In this document: one piece after another, positions 23,754-32,704 of the stretch | How the letters are laid out: every line of letters begins with the position of its first letter | Numbering within the stretch: the first letter of the stretch is position 1 | Source: Saccharibacillus kuerlensis DSM 22868 | GTDB taxonomy: Bacteria > Bacillota > Bacilli > Paenibacillales > Paenibacillaceae | Assembly: GCF_000378145.1 (NCBI RefSeq) | Contig: NZ_KB899308.1 | Coordinates: forward strand, 1 to 38,863 | Length of the DNA stretch: 38,863 bases | Direction: 5' to 3' | Program-made: the position numbers and the translations under genes | The notes under the pieces: generated by a model | Seen by the model: only the letters and a program-made list of their open reading frames with translations | Told to the model about the DNA's origin: nothing | Databases searched by the model: none

Positions 23754-24506
23754 ATGACGCATACGGAGAACATTCATCATATTAACCGTTCCTACTGGGA
23801 CACAAGAGGAAATGAATTTCTAAGCGCGATTATACTGCCTTTGTACGGGGCGTTTGTCTCGGAAGAGAAGTACCGGCTGTTCGGTGACATCTCTGGGAAA
23901 AAGGTGCTGGAGATCGGCTGCGGAAACGGTCAATCGCTGCAGTACCAGAGTGAACAGCAGGCAGCTGAGTTGTGGGGGATTGATTTATCGGCGCAGCAGA
24001 TTGAGAAAGCAGAGCAGCATCTGGCAGCGCACGGAATTGCAGCTAACCTGATCTGCTCGCCGATGGAGGAAGAATGCGGCCTGCCGAGGGACTACTTCGA
24101 CTATGTCTACTCCGTTTACGCGATAGGCTGGACTACCGACCTTGAACGAACGTTTAGCCGCATTGCTTCCTATCTCAAAAAAGACGGCGTATTCATTTTC
24201 AGCTGGTCGCATCCCATACATCGATCTGTCGTTGAAGAGGACGGGAAATTTGTATTTGGTAAAAGCTATTACGATGATTCCTGGTGCGCTGTAGCTCCCG
24301 AGTTTGTTCAAGGTGAACTTACTTTATCCGATCGCAAGCTGTCCGACTACATCAACGCATTGGCCAAAGCCGGATTTACAATCGAGCAGATAGTGGAAGA
24401 AACCGACGAAGAGCTGAGGCAGCTGCAGAGCGAGGAGAGCGGTCTTGCGCGAAGAGCGAAAGTCTTTCCTGTGACGTTTGTGATCAAAGCGAGAAAGTTG
24501 TCCTGA
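23754..24506 (+). CDS. Class I SAM-dependent methyltransferase
   Basis: A 250-residue methyltransferase. Motif I is VLEIGCGNGQSLQY (about 49-62), followed by GIDLSAQQIEKAEQHL with the acidic ribose contact. DYVYSVYAIGWTTDLERTF and the post-motif FIFSWSHPIHRSV complete the Methyltransf_11/25 pattern. The substrate is unknown. ATG 23754 follows GGAGAAGACATA. It is convergent with the methyltransferase at 24554. The 160 bases before it hold no gene. Confidence 0.85.
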   Translation: MTHTENIHHINRSYWDTRGNEFLSAIILPLYGAFVSEEKYRLFGDISGKKVLEIGCGNGQSLQYQSEQQAAELWGIDLSAQQIEKAEQHLAAHGIAANLICSPMEEECGLPRDYFDYVYSVYAIGWTTDLERTFSRIASYLKKDGVFIFSWSHPIHRSVVEEDGKFVFGKSYYDDSWCAVAPEFVQGELTLSDRKLSDYINALAKAGFTIEQIVEETDEELRQLQSEESGLARRAKVFPVTFVIKARKLS

Positions 24507-24553
24507 ACGTTAAAGAAGCATTCGAAAGTGTGCGATGCAAAAAGGGTTAACGT

Positions 24554-25156
24554 TTAAGATTTCGAAGAGATCAGCTCCATAGTCAGAAACAATCCTTTAT
24601 AGGTCGAGTCTACTTTTTTTGCATGAAAGCCAGCCTCTGTAACGATTTGCAGTGTGTTGCGATTTAAGCAGCATCCGTGACAGACTTGCTTCCAGAGAGG
24701 AGTAAGCAGGTCCTGCAGTCTGCTCAAGAAGAAGTGGTTTAAGCGGACATGTTCAAAAAGCAGCAGCTTTCCTTCCGGTTTCAAGACACGTTGAATTTCG
24801 CTCAATGCTTTCTCGGGATCAGGAATGGTGCAAAAGACAAGAGTGCCGACAACGGTATCAAAAGTATGATCCGGAAAAGGCAGCTTTTGCGCATCCCCTA
24901 AATAAGCGTGAACCTTTGAAAGGTCTTTGATTTTAGAGAGAGACTTGTCTAACATGCTGGGATCCGGTTCAATCGCTGTTACGCGGGTGACATGAAGGGC
25001 CTCTTTATAAAAGGGAAAATTCACGCCTGTTCCGGATCCGATTTCCAGCACATGCCCCTCGGCCTGCTGAATAAGATGTTTTCGAATGGTTTTAAATTTC
25101 TTTTTTTCAAAAGGTGCCATAAAAGGATCATATAAGTTCACAAACCACTTTCCCAC
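24554..25156 (-). CDS. Class I SAM-dependent methyltransferase (METTL7/UbiE-like)
   Basis: A 200-residue methyltransferase starting at GTG 25156, with GGAG about 11 bases upstream. Motif I is VLEIGSGTGVNFPFY (36-50); AIEPDPSMLDKS gives the ribose contact, GDAQKLPFPDHTFDTVVGTL (87-106) motif II, and RVLKPEGKLLLFEHVR motif III. The last part (WKQVCHGCCLNRNTLQIV) carries the cysteine-rich segment seen in METTL7-like bacterial relatives. The target may be a small thiol or lipid (inference). It is not closely similar to the convergent methyltransferase at 23754, so they are not a recent duplication. Confidence 0.85.
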   Translation of the reverse strand: MGKWFVNLYDPFMAPFEKKKFKTIRKHLIQQAEGHVLEIGSGTGVNFPFYKEALHVTRVTAIEPDPSMLDKSLSKIKDLSKVHAYLGDAQKLPFPDHTFDTVVGTLVFCTIPDPEKALSEIQRVLKPEGKLLLFEHVRLNHFFLSRLQDLLTPLWKQVCHGCCLNRNTLQIVTEAGFHAKKVDSTYKGLFLTMELISSKS

Positions 25157-25417
25157 TGAACATCATCTCCGCACGTATAATATAAAACTCGTCCATTTAA
25201 CGTATCACATTGAAATCGAAAACAGAATACATAGGTGCTCTAATCATTCCGCGATCAAAAGAAGCTTCGTCCTCTGCAAGATGCAGGTGAAATTATACAG
25301 CCAAAATTCTGCAACTCCGACTAAAATTTAATGCCTTATCCTTTCCCAATGCTTGGCATACAATAGAATTATTCCCGGGAGGTCGAAACAGTTTCATTGA
25401 TGAGGGAGGTGCAGCGC

Positions 25418-26374
25418 GTGAGCACAAAAGTTAGCGTTCAAGCATCAGAGTCGCTTAAAACCAAGAAAAAAACCTTTTGGAGAAAGCTGTATAATCAACG
25501 GTACTTGCAAGCAATGGCGCTTATCGGTGTAATCTGGATGATCGTTTTTAATTACCTTCCCATGTACGGAATTGTTATCGCTTTCAAAGAGTTTAATATT
25601 ATTAGTTCCATATCGGAGTCTCCTTGGGTAGGGTTAGACCATTTTAAAGCCTTTTTCCAAGATGAGAATCTAGGCAATGTTATCAAAAACACGCTGGGTA
25701 TGAGTTTTCTTAAGCTGGCCATCGGCTTCCCGCTTCCGATCTTGTTCGCGCTGTTCCTAAATGAAATTCGTTCGGTTCGTTTTAAGCGGAGCGTCCAGAC
25801 TATTTCTTACCTGCCTCACTTCCTTTCGTGGGTTATTCTGGGCGGTATTCTTACAACATGGCTTTCCGATGTGGGTATTATTAACGATCTGCTGATAAAC
25901 TTTAAGCTCATTGCGGAACCTATTGTTTTTTTGGCTGAGCCAAAGTATTTCTGGGGTATTGTCATTACTTCTGATATCTGGAAAGAGCTCGGGTGGTCCG
26001 CTATTATTTATCTGGCGGCAATTGCCGGGATCTCGCCCGAAATGTACGAGGCTGCCACGATAGACGGTGCGGGAAGATTCCAGAAGATGTTCCGGATCAC
26101 GCTTCCCTCGATCAAGGGCACCATATCGATTCTGTTCATTCTCGCAGTCAGTGGAGTCTTGAATTCCAATTTTGATCAGATTCTTGTTCTGAAAAATCAA
26201 CTAAACGAGTCAGCCAGCAGTGTAATCGACGTCTATATTTATCAAGTTGGACTTCAACAGGGCCGGTATTCCTATTCGACAGCCGTAGGGTTGATCAAGT
26301 CCGTCATCGCGTTGATCCTGCTGCTAGTCGCAAATGCTGTATCTAAACGCTTGAACAACACCTCTCTTTTCTAA
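25418..26374 (+). CDS. lplB: Carbohydrate ABC transporter permease, LplB type
   Basis: The frame is open from 25397, but GTG 25418 lies nine bases after GGGAGG, giving a 318-residue protein. Six transmembrane segments follow a basic N-terminus (KTKKKTFWRKLYNQRYLQA). The EAA loop EMYEAATIDGAGRFQKMFRI binds the ATPase. The sequence type (FNYLPMYGIVIAFKEFN) is that of LplB-like permeases, common in Paenibacillus for oligosaccharide uptake. It forms an operon with the LplC-type permease and the binding lipoprotein. No ATPase gene is in the operon; such importers usually borrow a shared MsmX-type ATPase. Confidence 0.9.
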   Translation: MSTKVSVQASESLKTKKKTFWRKLYNQRYLQAMALIGVIWMIVFNYLPMYGIVIAFKEFNIISSISESPWVGLDHFKAFFQDENLGNVIKNTLGMSFLKLAIGFPLPILFALFLNEIRSVRFKRSVQTISYLPHFLSWVILGGILTTWLSDVGIINDLLINFKLIAEPIVFLAEPKYFWGIVITSDIWKELGWSAIIYLAAIAGISPEMYEAATIDGAGRFQKMFRITLPSIKGTISILFILAVSGVLNSNFDQILVLKNQLNESASSVIDVYIYQVGLQQGRYSYSTAVGLIKSVIALILLLVANAVSKRLNNTSLF

Positions 26375-26413
26375 CGAAATCGCGAGGAGACAAGGAGCTG
26401 GGAGGGAACGCTT

Positions 26414-27298
26414 ATGTTTGGTTTGAAACGAAAGACATCCGGAGAGCAAATATTCGATACGCTGAATACCGCGGCAATGCTGCTTATATGTTTTGTTACC
26501 TTATATCCCATATGGTATGTACTGGTGAACTCTCTGAATGAAGGTACAGATGCTATGAGAGGCGGAATTTATTGGTGGCCGCGTATGTTCAGTCTAGGCA
26601 ACTACCAAGCGGTTTTCGATAACTCGGGTATCATGACCGCCATGTTTGTAACCGTTTCCAAAACTCTAGTAGGAACCGTTACTCATGTATTATTTACAGC
26701 TATGGTTGCTTATGCGCTGTCTCGAAAAGACTTGATTGGCGGACGAGTTTATCTGCTTTTGGGTACCTTCACTTTGTTCTTTAGTGGAGGGTTGATTCCT
26801 TCTTTCTTATTGATTCGCCAGTTGGGTTTGCTCGACAGCTTCTGGGTATACATCATTCCTGCGCTGTTCAGCTTTTTTAACCTAATCATTTTCATGGCGT
26901 TCTTTCGGGAAATCCCTGAAGGGCTGGAAGAAGCAGCTAAGATTGATGGGGCTAACGATCTGCGAATTTTCGTCAAAATCATTCTTCCTCTCTCCATGCC
27001 AGTACTGGCTACCATTGCGCTGTTCCAGGGAGTGCTGCAGTGGAACGACTACTTTACAGGCATGATCTACATTAATAATCCGGATTTACAGCCGATTCAG
27101 ACTTATTTGTATAAAATTATCGCTCAGTCTAGCTCCAATCAGATCGCAGCGGACGCCGGCGTAGTGAACAAGACAGTTACTTCACAGTCCATCAAGCTTG
27201 CGACCATGGTAATTACAACACTGCCTATTGTGCTGGTATATCCGTTTCTGCAGAAGTATTTCGTTAAAGGGATGTTGATCGGGTCGATTAAGGGGTGA
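26414..27298 (+). CDS. lplC: Carbohydrate ABC transporter permease, LplC type
   Basis: A 294-residue membrane protein with six transmembrane segments, starting at ATG 26414 behind GGGAGGGAACGC. The EAA motif is GLEEAAKIDGANDLRIFVKI. The N-terminal DTLNTAAMLLICFVTLYPIW and the C-terminal YPFLQKYFVKGMLIGSIKG are typical of LplC permeases, which pair with LplB to form the membrane channel. The gap to the LplB-type gene is about 40 bases, and the lipoprotein gene follows after 70, so the three are one operon. Confidence 0.92.
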   Translation: MFGLKRKTSGEQIFDTLNTAAMLLICFVTLYPIWYVLVNSLNEGTDAMRGGIYWWPRMFSLGNYQAVFDNSGIMTAMFVTVSKTLVGTVTHVLFTAMVAYALSRKDLIGGRVYLLLGTFTLFFSGGLIPSFLLIRQLGLLDSFWVYIIPALFSFFNLIIFMAFFREIPEGLEEAAKIDGANDLRIFVKIILPLSMPVLATIALFQGVLQWNDYFTGMIYINNPDLQPIQTYLYKIIAQSSSNQIAADAGVVNKTVTSQSIKLATMVITTLPIVLVYPFLQKYFVKGMLIGSIKG

Positions 27299-27367
27299 TC
27301 ACTGCCTATCTTGTCTGCAGACAGATTGCGAAAGTATGTCCATACCAAGAATAAAGGGGATAGACAA

Positions 27368-29014
27368 ATGCGGAAAAAGGGTCGATTTATGTTTGCTGCA
27401 ATCATTTTATCGTTAACAGTAGGGGTCACTGCATGTTCTCCCGGCGGTAGCGGTAATGATAAGGCGTCTACCGAAAAAGCTGCGGCTGCTGTAAATCCCA
27501 ACGAGCCCGGCTGGAAGAGCAGTAAAGAGCCGATTACATTTGATTGGTATATGAATTTCTCCTGGTTCGGGGCTAAATGGGGCGAAGATCTGACCAGCCA
27601 ATACATTACTGATAAGACTGGCGTAAGCGTGAACTTCATCGTGCCGCCAGGCAACGAAAATGAAAAACTGAATACGCTGATCGCTTCGGGCGATCTGCCG
27701 GATTTCATTACGATCGACGTGTCCAATGACGCTGTACAGAAAATGATTGAAGGCAAGCTTGTTCTCCCGTTGAATGAGCTGGCTGATCAATACGATCCGT
27801 ACTTTTACAAAACGGCTGACCCGGCGAAGCTGGCATGGATGAAGAAGGAAGATGGCAATGTGTACGGCTTCCCGAATGCCTCCTCTTCTTCGGAAGACTT
27901 CAAGAAGTATGGCGAAAACTTCACTTCAGCCCAAACGTTCCTTGTACGCAAAGACATGTACGAAGCGATCGGAAGCCCCGATATGAGAACACCTGAGGGA
28001 TTCCTGGGTGCACTGCAGGCAGCCAAAGAGAAATTCCCGGAAGTCAATGGGCAGCCGCTCATTCCTTTGGGGCTTCAAGAGTTCACAGACATCGGTAATA
28101 ATGCATTGGGTGATCATCTGATGAACTTCCTTGCTCTCCCTCGTGAGCAAGATGGAGAAATTTATGATCGAACGAGGGATCCTGAGTATATCAAATGGCT
28201 GAAAACTTTTGCAGAGGCCAACCGCCAAGGGCTCTTGTCCAAAGACATTTTCATTGACAAGCGTCCTCAAATGGAGGAAAAAATCGCGCAGGGACGTTAC
28301 TTCGCCATGATGTATCAACGAACAGATATGTCGGCTCAAAATGCATCTCTGTACCAACAGGACCCGAACAGTGTCTATATTGCCGTAGACGGTCCGTCTA
28401 ACACCAATATGGATCAGCCTACTCTATCAGGTCCCGGCATTGGGGGTTGGACACTTACGATGATCTCCAAAAATGTAAAGGACAAAGCAAGAGCCGTTCA
28501 ATTCCTGACTTACTTAATCAGTGAAGAAGGACAAAAGGATACTTCATTGGGTCAAAAAGGGATCACTTATGATACGATAGACGGGAAAGATCAACTGCTG
28601 CCTGAAGTGATCGACTTAATGAATAAAGACGGAGGAGCCGCTGGGAAGAAGTACGGGGTAAGTTATCAATATTGGATGCTCATGGATACGAATATGAGAA
28701 TGCAATGGGATGCACCAAGTGTAGAACCCGGAAAGCAGTTGGAAGATTGGACAAAGGGAAAGACGGTAGATTTTAGCCTCTATGAAGGGATTAATCCGAC
28801 AGGAACTTCGGAAGAAGGGATTGTCTCGAACAAAATCAATCAAGAGTGGGGCAGAGTGCTGCCAAAGCTGCTGTTTACTAAGTCCGATGCCGAATTTGAC
28901 GATATGTTCAACAAATATCTTCAATTCCGGGAGTCAGCTGGGTACAATAAGATTATCGCCTACCAGAATGCCAAGCTCCAGAAAAATAAGGAAAAGCTTG
29001 TGACTCTTCAATAA
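27368..29014 (+). CDS. lplA: Extracellular sugar-binding lipoprotein, LplA type
   Basis: A 548-residue lipoprotein. The start ATG 27368 follows AAAGGGGATAGACAA. The signal has a basic start, a hydrophobic core and the lipobox VTAC with Cys23. The mature protein shows the family 1 solute-binding pattern: FDWYMNFSWFGAKWGEDLTS early, then LNTLIASGDLPDFITID, and a long C-terminal helix region. It should catch an oligosaccharide outside the membrane and deliver it to the LplB/LplC pair. The ligand is unknown, but the convergent secreted beta-helix protein suggests a plant or microbial polysaccharide fragment (inference). Confidence 0.92.
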   Translation: MRKKGRFMFAAIILSLTVGVTACSPGGSGNDKASTEKAAAAVNPNEPGWKSSKEPITFDWYMNFSWFGAKWGEDLTSQYITDKTGVSVNFIVPPGNENEKLNTLIASGDLPDFITIDVSNDAVQKMIEGKLVLPLNELADQYDPYFYKTADPAKLAWMKKEDGNVYGFPNASSSSEDFKKYGENFTSAQTFLVRKDMYEAIGSPDMRTPEGFLGALQAAKEKFPEVNGQPLIPLGLQEFTDIGNNALGDHLMNFLALPREQDGEIYDRTRDPEYIKWLKTFAEANRQGLLSKDIFIDKRPQMEEKIAQGRYFAMMYQRTDMSAQNASLYQQDPNSVYIAVDGPSNTNMDQPTLSGPGIGGWTLTMISKNVKDKARAVQFLTYLISEEGQKDTSLGQKGITYDTIDGKDQLLPEVIDLMNKDGGAAGKKYGVSYQYWMLMDTNMRMQWDAPSVEPGKQLEDWTKGKTVDFSLYEGINPTGTSEEGIVSNKINQEWGRVLPKLLFTKSDAEFDDMFNKYLQFRESAGYNKIIAYQNAKLQKNKEKLVTLQ

Positions 29015-29033
29015 TAAATAAGTGTTACTGCTG

Positions 29034-29055
29034 CCGGAAACCTTAAGGTTTCCGG
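29034..29055 (+). terminator. Weak terminator or attenuator after the lplA-type gene
   Basis: CCGGAAACC-TTAA-GGTTTCCGG is a perfect 9 bp hairpin, but only TTGCATGATTTT follows. It probably lowers readthrough into the kinase gene without stopping it. Confidence 0.6.
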
Positions 29056-29108
29056 TTGCATGATTTTACATTAACCCAATTACGGTGCTGGAAATGAGGA
29101 AGGATGAC

Positions 29109-31019
29109 ATGAATAGGCTGCGAAGAATCATACAAGAAGTCAAGCGGCGCTTTGATGGCTTATCGATTCAGATTAAATTAATCGGGGCCTATATTGTCAT
29201 TATTCTTGTTCCCATTATAATTATTTCTAACTATCTGTTTACCAATTTTTACGAAAATACGGTGCAGGATATCATTGAAAGAAGCCAAAGCTCGATGCAA
29301 AACGAAAAGCGCGAAGTGATGAATAAAATAGAAACGATGGAACGTTCGGCCCAACTTGTAGTTTCTGATGATCAGCTGCTTCAGTATGCAAGTTCGGATA
29401 CGGAGCCCAGCGCACTTGAAGTCATGAACTTCGAATCGACTTCCTTTGACTACATTCAGCGTCTCCTATTCAATAACCCGGAGATTGCGAATATTTATTT
29501 CTTTGTAGCTAATCCGAACATTAGTGAAATCTGGCCGATTATTTATCGAGAAGAACGAATCAAAGACAAACCAGCTTATCAGTTGGCAATGAAGCAAAAT
29601 GAAAGCGTTTTAATAGAAATTCTAAATAATGAAACCGAGATTTTGAACAGCAATCCCTCCGAAGTAAAGAGAGTAAAATCCTATGTATCGATCATTCGAA
29701 AAGTCTATTATCCCGGAAATCATTATTTGGGTATGATTGAAGTCGACATGCACATTGAAGATGTGTTCGGTATGCTCTACTCGGATAATTTGAATGAGGA
29801 TTCTCAAGTATTTATTCTGGATAAACGCGGAAATATTCACCGAAATTCGGCCAAGCCCTGGATTGGTGTAGAAACCGAGCAGATTGGAGCCGTGATTGCT
29901 CAACATCAAGGGGAAGAGGGCTCCTCATTCGTCATCTCGGATCAAGGTTTCGATTACTTATACGTTCGAGAATCGATCGATAAGTTGGATGCGGAAATGG
30001 TTCATGTAATCTCTTTGCAATCAACGTATGCCCAAATCGATCAGACTCGAAATCAAGTAGTTTTGGTTGTAGCCGGACTTTTAATTTTGCTCGCCATTAT
30101 CACTTTTTTCATGCAGTCGATGATTCTTAAGAAACTGCACATTTTACAGGATTCAATGAAGCGGGTAGGCAGCGGTAACTTCAACGTTTCGATCGATGTC
30201 CGGGGCGGGGATGAGATTGGTGAGTTGGCTCATCACTTCCGGCAGATGCTGAATAAGATCAATGAGCTGATTGTAGATGCAGTGAAACGCAGTGCAGCGA
30301 CCAAAGAAGCGGAGCTGCAATCGTTAAGAAATCAGATTGATGCTCATTTTCTCTACAACACACTGGAGAATCTGAAGATGTTATCTGAGGTTGAAGGACA
30401 ATACACGATATCAGATGCCCTGACTTCATTAGGCAGCATTATGCGCTATAACTTGAAGTGGACAGATGACCGGGTTCAGCTTCGAGACGAAATCAGTCAT
30501 ATTCGTCACTATATAGCGATTATGAATATTCGTCATGATCAGAAGCTGAAACTGCAGTTGGATATCCCCGATCGGTATTTGAATCAGGAGTTTTTGAAGA
30601 TGTCTCTGCAGCCCATTGTAGAAAACGCATTGAAACACGGCGTGTATTCTGCTCTTATGAAAGAGGAAGGGCTGTTGATTCGGTTAGGGGCTCAGGTAAG
30701 CGAAGGGACATTTGTTATTGAAGTGCAAGATAACGGAATTGGAATGACGGAAGATCAGCTTCAAGCGCTGAACGGCAAGCTTGCAATGAACGACGAAGAA
30801 TTTCATTCTACGGTCGGCAAGGAGGAGACTTCAAAGAGAAAGAGAGGCGGAATTGGACTGCGTAATGTAAACCAGCGTATTCATATGTATTATGGCGATG
30901 ACTATGGGATCGCGGTCGACAGTCAGCGTGAAAGTTTCACAAAAGTTACCGTGAAGCTGCCATTCTACGGAACGAGTGGGAAGGAGGATCAGAATGAGGA
31001 AAATTCTGATTGTGGATGA
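29109..31019 (+). CDS. yesM: YesM-type sensor histidine kinase
   Basis: A 636-residue membrane kinase; ATG 29109 is preferred because GAGGAAGG sits just before it. Two transmembrane segments (about 24-44 and 314-336) enclose an extracellular dCache-like sensor domain of about 270 residues. A HAMP linker follows, then the His_kinase domain with phospho-acceptor His413 in QIDAHFLYNTLENL, and a HATPase with N box PIVENALKHG and G boxes DNGIGM and GGIGLRNV. YesM-like kinases sense sugars or their binding proteins and phosphorylate a YesN-like regulator. The gene lies directly after the importer operon, and its end overlaps the regulator gene by 26 bases. Confidence 0.92.
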   Translation: MNRLRRIIQEVKRRFDGLSIQIKLIGAYIVIILVPIIIISNYLFTNFYENTVQDIIERSQSSMQNEKREVMNKIETMERSAQLVVSDDQLLQYASSDTEPSALEVMNFESTSFDYIQRLLFNNPEIANIYFFVANPNISEIWPIIYREERIKDKPAYQLAMKQNESVLIEILNNETEILNSNPSEVKRVKSYVSIIRKVYYPGNHYLGMIEVDMHIEDVFGMLYSDNLNEDSQVFILDKRGNIHRNSAKPWIGVETEQIGAVIAQHQGEEGSSFVISDQGFDYLYVRESIDKLDAEMVHVISLQSTYAQIDQTRNQVVLVVAGLLILLAIITFFMQSMILKKLHILQDSMKRVGSGNFNVSIDVRGGDEIGELAHHFRQMLNKINELIVDAVKRSAATKEAELQSLRNQIDAHFLYNTLENLKMLSEVEGQYTISDALTSLGSIMRYNLKWTDDRVQLRDEISHIRHYIAIMNIRHDQKLKLQLDIPDRYLNQEFLKMSLQPIVENALKHGVYSALMKEEGLLIRLGAQVSEGTFVIEVQDNGIGMTEDQLQALNGKLAMNDEEFHSTVGKEETSKRKRGGIGLRNVNQRIHMYYGDDYGIAVDSQRESFTKVTVKLPFYGTSGKEDQNEENSDCG

Positions 31020-32595
31020 CGAGAAGAACATTCGGCTTGGACTGAAAGCAATGATTGAGCGGGAGTACGCTAATCGGTTCGACATCTGCTTGGCTTCTGA
31101 TGCGTTTGAAGCGCTGGACTTATTCAAGTCGACCTCGATTGATATTATGCTTACCGACATTTGTATGCCGGAGATCGATGGTATTGAGCTCATCAAGTCG
31201 ATACAAAACTTCGAACATAAGCCGGTCTGCGTCATTGTCAGCGGATACGACGATTTCACTTACGCCAAGGAAGCCATTCGATATGAAGTCAGGGACTATC
31301 TGTTAAAGCCTGTTATTCGTGAAGAACTGGCCAAGACAATCGAGCGTATCGAGCAAGAACTGGTTCGCCAAGAAGAAGTGAAGGAAAAACTGACAACCTC
31401 GGCGCAGCAGTGGGAAGAATATAGGGAAAGTCAGCTGCATTTCTACTCTCTGAATGCACCTGTGGAGCCGGATGAAGCCGAACGCAAACTCGCGCAGCTC
31501 GATCTGCAGTGGATGGAGAACGGATTTCGAATGATGCTGGTCAAATATGCGGGGAATCCGGAAAGGTTCACTTCTCAATGGTTTCGTTCTCAAGTGGAAA
31601 TGGAGTTGGAAGCGGCTGGTTTTTCGTCGGACATTCGAAATGCCCGCTTCTTCAATAAGCTGAATCATCTGGTTCTTGTGATAGAGGGAGAGCATGATTT
31701 TGAAGGGATTGCTGAACATTTACTGAGGTCAAATCCTGATCTGATCGTGTCTGTAAGTGGTCTGAACTTCGGGATGGTGAAGCTGTATGAAACTTACAGT
31801 GAGGCCACCACTGCGTTGAAATACGCCTTTATGCGTTCGACTCCCGGTATTGCGGTGTACGACGATTTTCGGAACCGAACGGTTCCTTACTCCATTGCAG
31901 TGGACTCGATTAGAAAAATCTCCAATATGATGGGAGCAGGCCGGGAAAGAGAAATGCTGACCACTCTTCACCGAGTAATGGACGCCAACGAGATTAACCG
32001 CTATTCAATCGATTATCTAGAAGCACTTAGCAGGACGTTTAACGAGTTGGTGTTTGATCATGTTTTCCAGTTGTATGGCAAAGAGTCGGTAGAGCTGCTG
32101 AAACGCTACAAAGCAGTAGGCAACCCATATAACTTCAACTTTTTCCATGAATATGTTCATGAAGTTGAAGATTTGGTTCTGCTGCTTAATAATTATATTA
32201 AAACGTTAAAGGCGGCACAGCTGAATAATAAGGAAATGAAAATGGCTCTAGAGTACATCCACAAGAATTACGCCAAGAACATTAGCATGACGCTTGTTTC
32301 AAATATCGTATCGTTTAACTATTCCTACTTTAGTCAAGCTTTTCGGGAGTACACCGGAGAGAACTTTGTCAGTTATTTGAAGAGATATCGACTGGGCAAG
32401 GCTAAGGAGCTGCTGGAGACAACGCAAGACAAGATCTTCGAAGTTGCTCAGAGTGTTGGATTTGAAAATACAAAAAACTTTAATCGAGTCTTCAAAGAAA
32501 GCGAAGGGGTAAGCCCAGTCGAATATCGAAATCAGAAAAAAGTGCTCGCTCCTACGCTGGGGCATGCCGAACAATCGGAAACGTATCCGGAATAG
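30994..32595 (+). CDS. yesN: YesN-type response regulator with AraC DNA-binding domain
   Basis: A 533-residue regulator starting at ATG 30994 behind GGAGGATCAGA. The receiver domain (1-120) has acidic pocket DDE (8-10), phospho-acceptor Asp55 in LTDICMPEIDG and the conserved lysine in LLKP. A linker of about 300 residues follows, and the two AraC-type helix-turn-helices occupy the C-terminus (MALEYIHKNYAKNISMTLVS; later KIFEVAQSVGFENTKNFNRV). It overlaps the kinase gene by 26 bases, so they are translated together. Its likely targets are the lpl-type operon and perhaps the convergent beta-helix gene. Confidence 0.92.
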   Translation: MRKILIVDDEKNIRLGLKAMIEREYANRFDICLASDAFEALDLFKSTSIDIMLTDICMPEIDGIELIKSIQNFEHKPVCVIVSGYDDFTYAKEAIRYEVRDYLLKPVIREELAKTIERIEQELVRQEEVKEKLTTSAQQWEEYRESQLHFYSLNAPVEPDEAERKLAQLDLQWMENGFRMMLVKYAGNPERFTSQWFRSQVEMELEAAGFSSDIRNARFFNKLNHLVLVIEGEHDFEGIAEHLLRSNPDLIVSVSGLNFGMVKLYETYSEATTALKYAFMRSTPGIAVYDDFRNRTVPYSIAVDSIRKISNMMGAGREREMLTTLHRVMDANEINRYSIDYLEALSRTFNELVFDHVFQLYGKESVELLKRYKAVGNPYNFNFFHEYVHEVEDLVLLLNNYIKTLKAAQLNNKEMKMALEYIHKNYAKNISMTLVSNIVSFNYSYFSQAFREYTGENFVSYLKRYRLGKAKELLETTQDKIFEVAQSVGFENTKNFNRVFKESEGVSPVEYRNQKKVLAPTLGHAEQSETYPE

Positions 32596-32631
32596 TTCTA
32601 TGATATTTCAGCTTTCGCAGGCCCATATGTT

Positions 32632-32675
32632 AAAAAAGCCAGGATTCGCTGCATATGCAGCAGATCCTGGCTTTT
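32632..32675. terminator. Bidirectional terminator between the regulator and beta-helix genes
   Basis: AAAAGCCAGGAT and ATCCTGGCTTTT enclose an inner GCTGCATATGCAGC palindrome, giving a long two-part stem. A- and T-rich flanks serve both convergent genes. Confidence 0.88.
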
Positions 32676-32704
32676 GAGGCTGGAGCGGCGATCTGAATTC
32701 ATGA